Origin: Clostridia bacterium
Lineage (GTDB): Bacteria > Bacillota > Clostridia > Oscillospirales > CAG-272
Assembly: GCA_017399105.1 (NCBI GenBank)
Contig: JAFQEJ010000031.1
Coordinates: 62,001 to 126,000 of the forward strand
Reading direction: 5' to 3'
DNA length: 64,000 nt
The position numbers and the translations under genes are program-made. Positions within the stretch are counted from its first letter, which is position 1. Every line of letters starts with the position of its first letter. The notes under the pieces are model-generated. The model was not told the origin of the DNA and made no database searches. It saw only the letters and a program-made list of their open reading frames with translations. Below are positions 62,035-64,000 of the stretch, one piece after another.

Positions 62035-62136
62035 ATTAATATATATACTATCCATAATTGTAAATAAACTGTTACATGGGATAAACTGTTAATATTGTAT
62101 GATACTGGAAATAAACGATGTGGGAGGATACAGGAA

Positions 62137-63276
62137 ATGGCATTAGAGATGGAAGAATATTACGACAGCGGCGTAAGCATTAAGGTCGTAGGTGTAGGCG
62201 GAGGCGGAAGCAATGCCGTCAACCGTATGATTGAGACAAATATCAAGGGCGTTGAATTTATAGCCATCAATACCGATAAGCAGGCTCTTGTTCAGTCGAG
62301 CGCAAGCCATAAGATCCCGATCGGCGAGAAGATGACCCACGGTCACGGCGCCGGCGCAAATCCCGAGGTCGGTGCAAGAGCTGCCGAGGAAAGCGCAGAC
62401 GAGATTCAGAACGCACTCAAGGGTGCACACATGGTATTTATCGCAACCGGTATGGGCGGCGGTACAGGTACCGGTGCAGCTCCTGTTGTAGCTAAGATCG
62501 CACGCGATATGGGCATTCTGACTGTCGGTATCGTTACCAAGCCCTTCGGTTTTGAGGGCAGAAAAAGAATGGAAGCTGCTGAGGCAGGTATTCTCAAGCT
62601 GAAGGATTTTGTTGACTCGCTCATCATCATCCCCAATGAGAGACTGAAGCAGGTTTCCGAGACACGCATTACTCTTGCAAACGCATTTGCTATCGCCGAC
62701 GGCGTTCTCAGCCGCGGTGTTCAGAGCATCTCCGACCTGATTAACGTTACCGGTATGGTCAACCTTGACTTCGCCGATGTAACCGCTATCATGAAGGATG
62801 CAGGCTATGCTCATATGGGTATGGGCAGTGCTACCGGCAAGGAAAAGGCTACCGAGGCTGCAAGACTTGCAATCTCCAGCCCGCTGCTTGAGACCTCGAT
62901 CGCAGGCTCCAGAAGAATTCTTGTTAATATCACCACCTCTCCCGACATCGGTCTGGAGGAGATCGATATCGCTTCGTCCATGATCGCCGATGAGGCACAT
63001 CCCGATGCACAGATCATCTGGGGTTCTGTCTTCGACAACACCATGGAAGACGAGATGCGCGTTACTGTTGTTGCTACCGGCTTCGACGATACTCCCGAGG
63101 AGAGAAGGGATTCTTCCGCGAGAGCTGCTGCCGATAATCTGAGAAAGGTACAGTCCTCTCCCGCCGCAAAGCCTCAGGCTAAGCCCGCTGCTGAAGCAGC
63201 TGATGATGAAGAAGGTCTTTCGGATGACGATTTCGGCGATATCATGAACATCCTCAAGAAGACAAAGAAGTATTAA
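62137..63276 (+). CDS. ftsZ: Cell division GTPase FtsZ
   Basis: 379 residues. [14 protein letters not shown], the tubulin signature [10 protein letters not shown] near residue 107, and NVDFADV-type NLDFADV are diagnostic. After a disordered Ala/Pro/Lys linker the protein ends [15 protein letters not shown], which differs from the usual C-terminal IPXFLR peptide. The ATG at 62137 follows GGAGGA. Codon bias is strong, as in the transketolase genes. A terminator follows. Confidence 0.96.
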   Translation: MALEMEEYYDSGVSIKVVGVGGGGSNAVNRMIETNIKGVEFIAINTDKQALVQSSASHKIPIGEKMTHGHGAGANPEVGARAAEESADEIQNALKGAHMVFIATGMGGGTGTGAAPVVAKIARDMGILTVGIVTKPFGFEGRKRMEAAEAGILKLKDFVDSLIIIPNERLKQVSETRITLANAFAIADGVLSRGVQSISDLINVTGMVNLDFADVTAIMKDAGYAHMGMGSATGKEKATEAARLAISSPLLETSIAGSRRILVNITTSPDIGLEEIDIASSMIADEAHPDAQIIWGSVFDNTMEDEMRVTVVATGFDDTPEERRDSSARAAADNLRKVQSSPAAKPQAKPAAEAADDEEGLSDDDFGDIMNILKKTKKY

Positions 63277-63313
63277 TTAAACGTAACTGATAAATATCTT
63301 CTGGAAAAAAAGG

Positions 63314-63347
63314 AAGGCACTTTGCCCAAATGCAGAGTGCCTTTTTT
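63314..63347 (+). terminator. Terminator after ftsZ
   Basis: AAGGCACT (63314-63321) pairs with AGTGCCTT (63336-63343) followed by a T-run; ends the dcw cluster. Confidence 0.88.
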
Positions 63348-63387
63348 GTTTATTATAAGGAAAATGATTTGACTGAAAAACAAATAC

Positions 63388-63416
63388 TTGACATGAGTAG
63401 TAAAATAGGGTATACT
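63388..63416 (+). promoter_or_regulatory. Promoter of the last gene
   Basis: TTGACA (63388-63393), 17-base spacer, TATACT (63411-63416). Confidence 0.8.
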
Positions 63417-63458
63417 ACATGTGTAAGGAAATACGAATGACCAATAAGAGGTGATTTT

Positions 63459-64000
63459 ATGGGCGAATGGCTTGAGGATTATTATCAACTGAATGTAAAG
63501 CCTGCATTCCGCGATGCAATGCGAAACTTTCGGGCGAACATCTGCATTTTTGTGGTGGTGTACATTCTGGAGGTTCTGCTTGGTACCATATTCATTGCGT
63601 CAAATACAAACGATGCAATTTATGATGAAAAAGTGAAGGCAGAATATGATTACCATCTGGTTTTCCGCGGTCTTAGTGAAAACTCGAAGATGCTGTTGGT
63701 AAATTCAACTCGCGCATACAAGTTTGGCTCTATCGGTGAGTTTCGGGTCACCGATGTGGAAGAGAGCGAGATGGACGGAAATGCAGTCTATGATGTCTAT
63801 GTGAAGCTGATTCCTAACAACAAGGAATATCGAGATAATCTCACCATTGTATACTATAATTTCCTGCTCAACTACCGCCAGATGCTGCTGCAGAGCAATC
63901 CTGGCTCCACCATGGAAACCTCGCCGCTCTATTATGCGGATGCGAAGTATATGCTCAGTTCCTTTAATTATTATGTAGGCGAGCGGATTGCAGAGATTAT
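63459..64000 (+). CDS. Hypothetical membrane protein (3' end outside window)
   Basis: 180 residues visible. A short cytoplasmic start (MGEWLEDYYQLNVKPAFRDA), one membrane helix (about 27-48), then a hydrophilic domain with many tyrosines. The layout resembles the first helix and large outside loop of some FtsX/MacB-type permeases, but I cannot confirm a family from this part. AAGAGGTG precedes the ATG. Confidence 0.6.
   Translation, partial: MGEWLEDYYQLNVKPAFRDAMRNFRANICIFVVVYILEVLLGTIFIASNTNDAIYDEKVKAEYDYHLVFRGLSENSKMLLVNSTRAYKFGSIGEFRVTDVEESEMDGNAVYDVYVKLIPNNKEYRDNLTIVYYNFLLNYRQMLLQSNPGSTMETSPLYYADAKYMLSSFNYYVGERIAEI

Overview
The window looks like chromosome from a Gram-positive, spore-forming member of the Clostridia, probably an Oscillospiraceae-type gut anaerobe. 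The grounds are spoVAC/spoVAD/spoVAE genes, a Firmicutes-style gdpP/yybS pair, a dcw (division and cell wall) cluster opened by mraZ, many ECF- and lipoprotein-type surface genes, moderately GC-rich coding sequence, and a dispersed repeat of the kind common in gut Clostridia. No rRNA, tRNA, CRISPR array or insertion-sequence transposase was seen.

Layout. 1-2.8 kb: gdpP (cut by the window edge) with a yybS-like membrane protein. 3.0-4.9 kb: vitamin B6 kinase, an ECF S component and a P-loop kinase. 4.9-16.6 kb: an accessory carbohydrate region on both strands with a deacetylase-like protein, an orphan solute-binding lipoprotein, a DMT permease, a Gfo/Idh/MocA oxidoreductase, an AraC regulator, a GpsA-like dehydrogenase, a glutaminase-family protein, a SemiSWEET-like protein, a LysR regulator and a sugar isomerase. 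Part of it (about 8.95-14.55 kb) is framed by two inverted copies of a 160-bp three-hairpin repeat. 16.6-28.6 kb: ECF sigma/anti-sigma pair, a GxGYxYP lipoprotein, three unrelated metallo-beta-lactamase (MBL) fold hydrolases, split transketolase and a CotH-type lipoprotein.

28.7-36.4 kb is the most unusual part. spoVAC is separated from spoVAD-spoVAE by about 5.9 kb. That gap holds two tandem genes which each fuse a sialidase-like beta-propeller to an AraC DNA-binding domain, but in opposite domain order. It also holds a duplicated 123-bp 3' end of spoVAC, an identical 13-bp promoter element in front of both fusion genes, and a lipase/membrane-protein pair on the other strand. The duplication pattern resembles a single-crossover (Campbell-type) integration of foreign DNA, although an assembly chimera of two strains has to be excluded.

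36.5-40.3 kb: a lipoprotein, a holin/GH25 endolysin pair (probable phage lysis relic), an alpha/beta hydrolase, a broken tmrB-like gene and a Dabb protein. 40.4-46.2 kb: rimM-trmD-murJ-O-antigen-ligase-like-DUF4330-DUF4330, an overlapping operon linking tRNA and ribosome maturation to cell-surface polymer export. 46.3-49.6 kb: HPr, then uvrC-rsmD-coaD. 49.7-63.3 kb: the dcw cluster mraZ-rsmH-ftsL-PBP(PASTA)-murE-murF-mraY-ftsW-murG-ftsQ-ftsZ, lacking murD, murC, murB and ftsA, with a clear mraZ promoter and three MraZ boxes. The last gene is an unrecognised membrane protein cut by the window end.

Start codons were chosen by ribosome-binding sites and family alignment, so several differ from the longest open frame.
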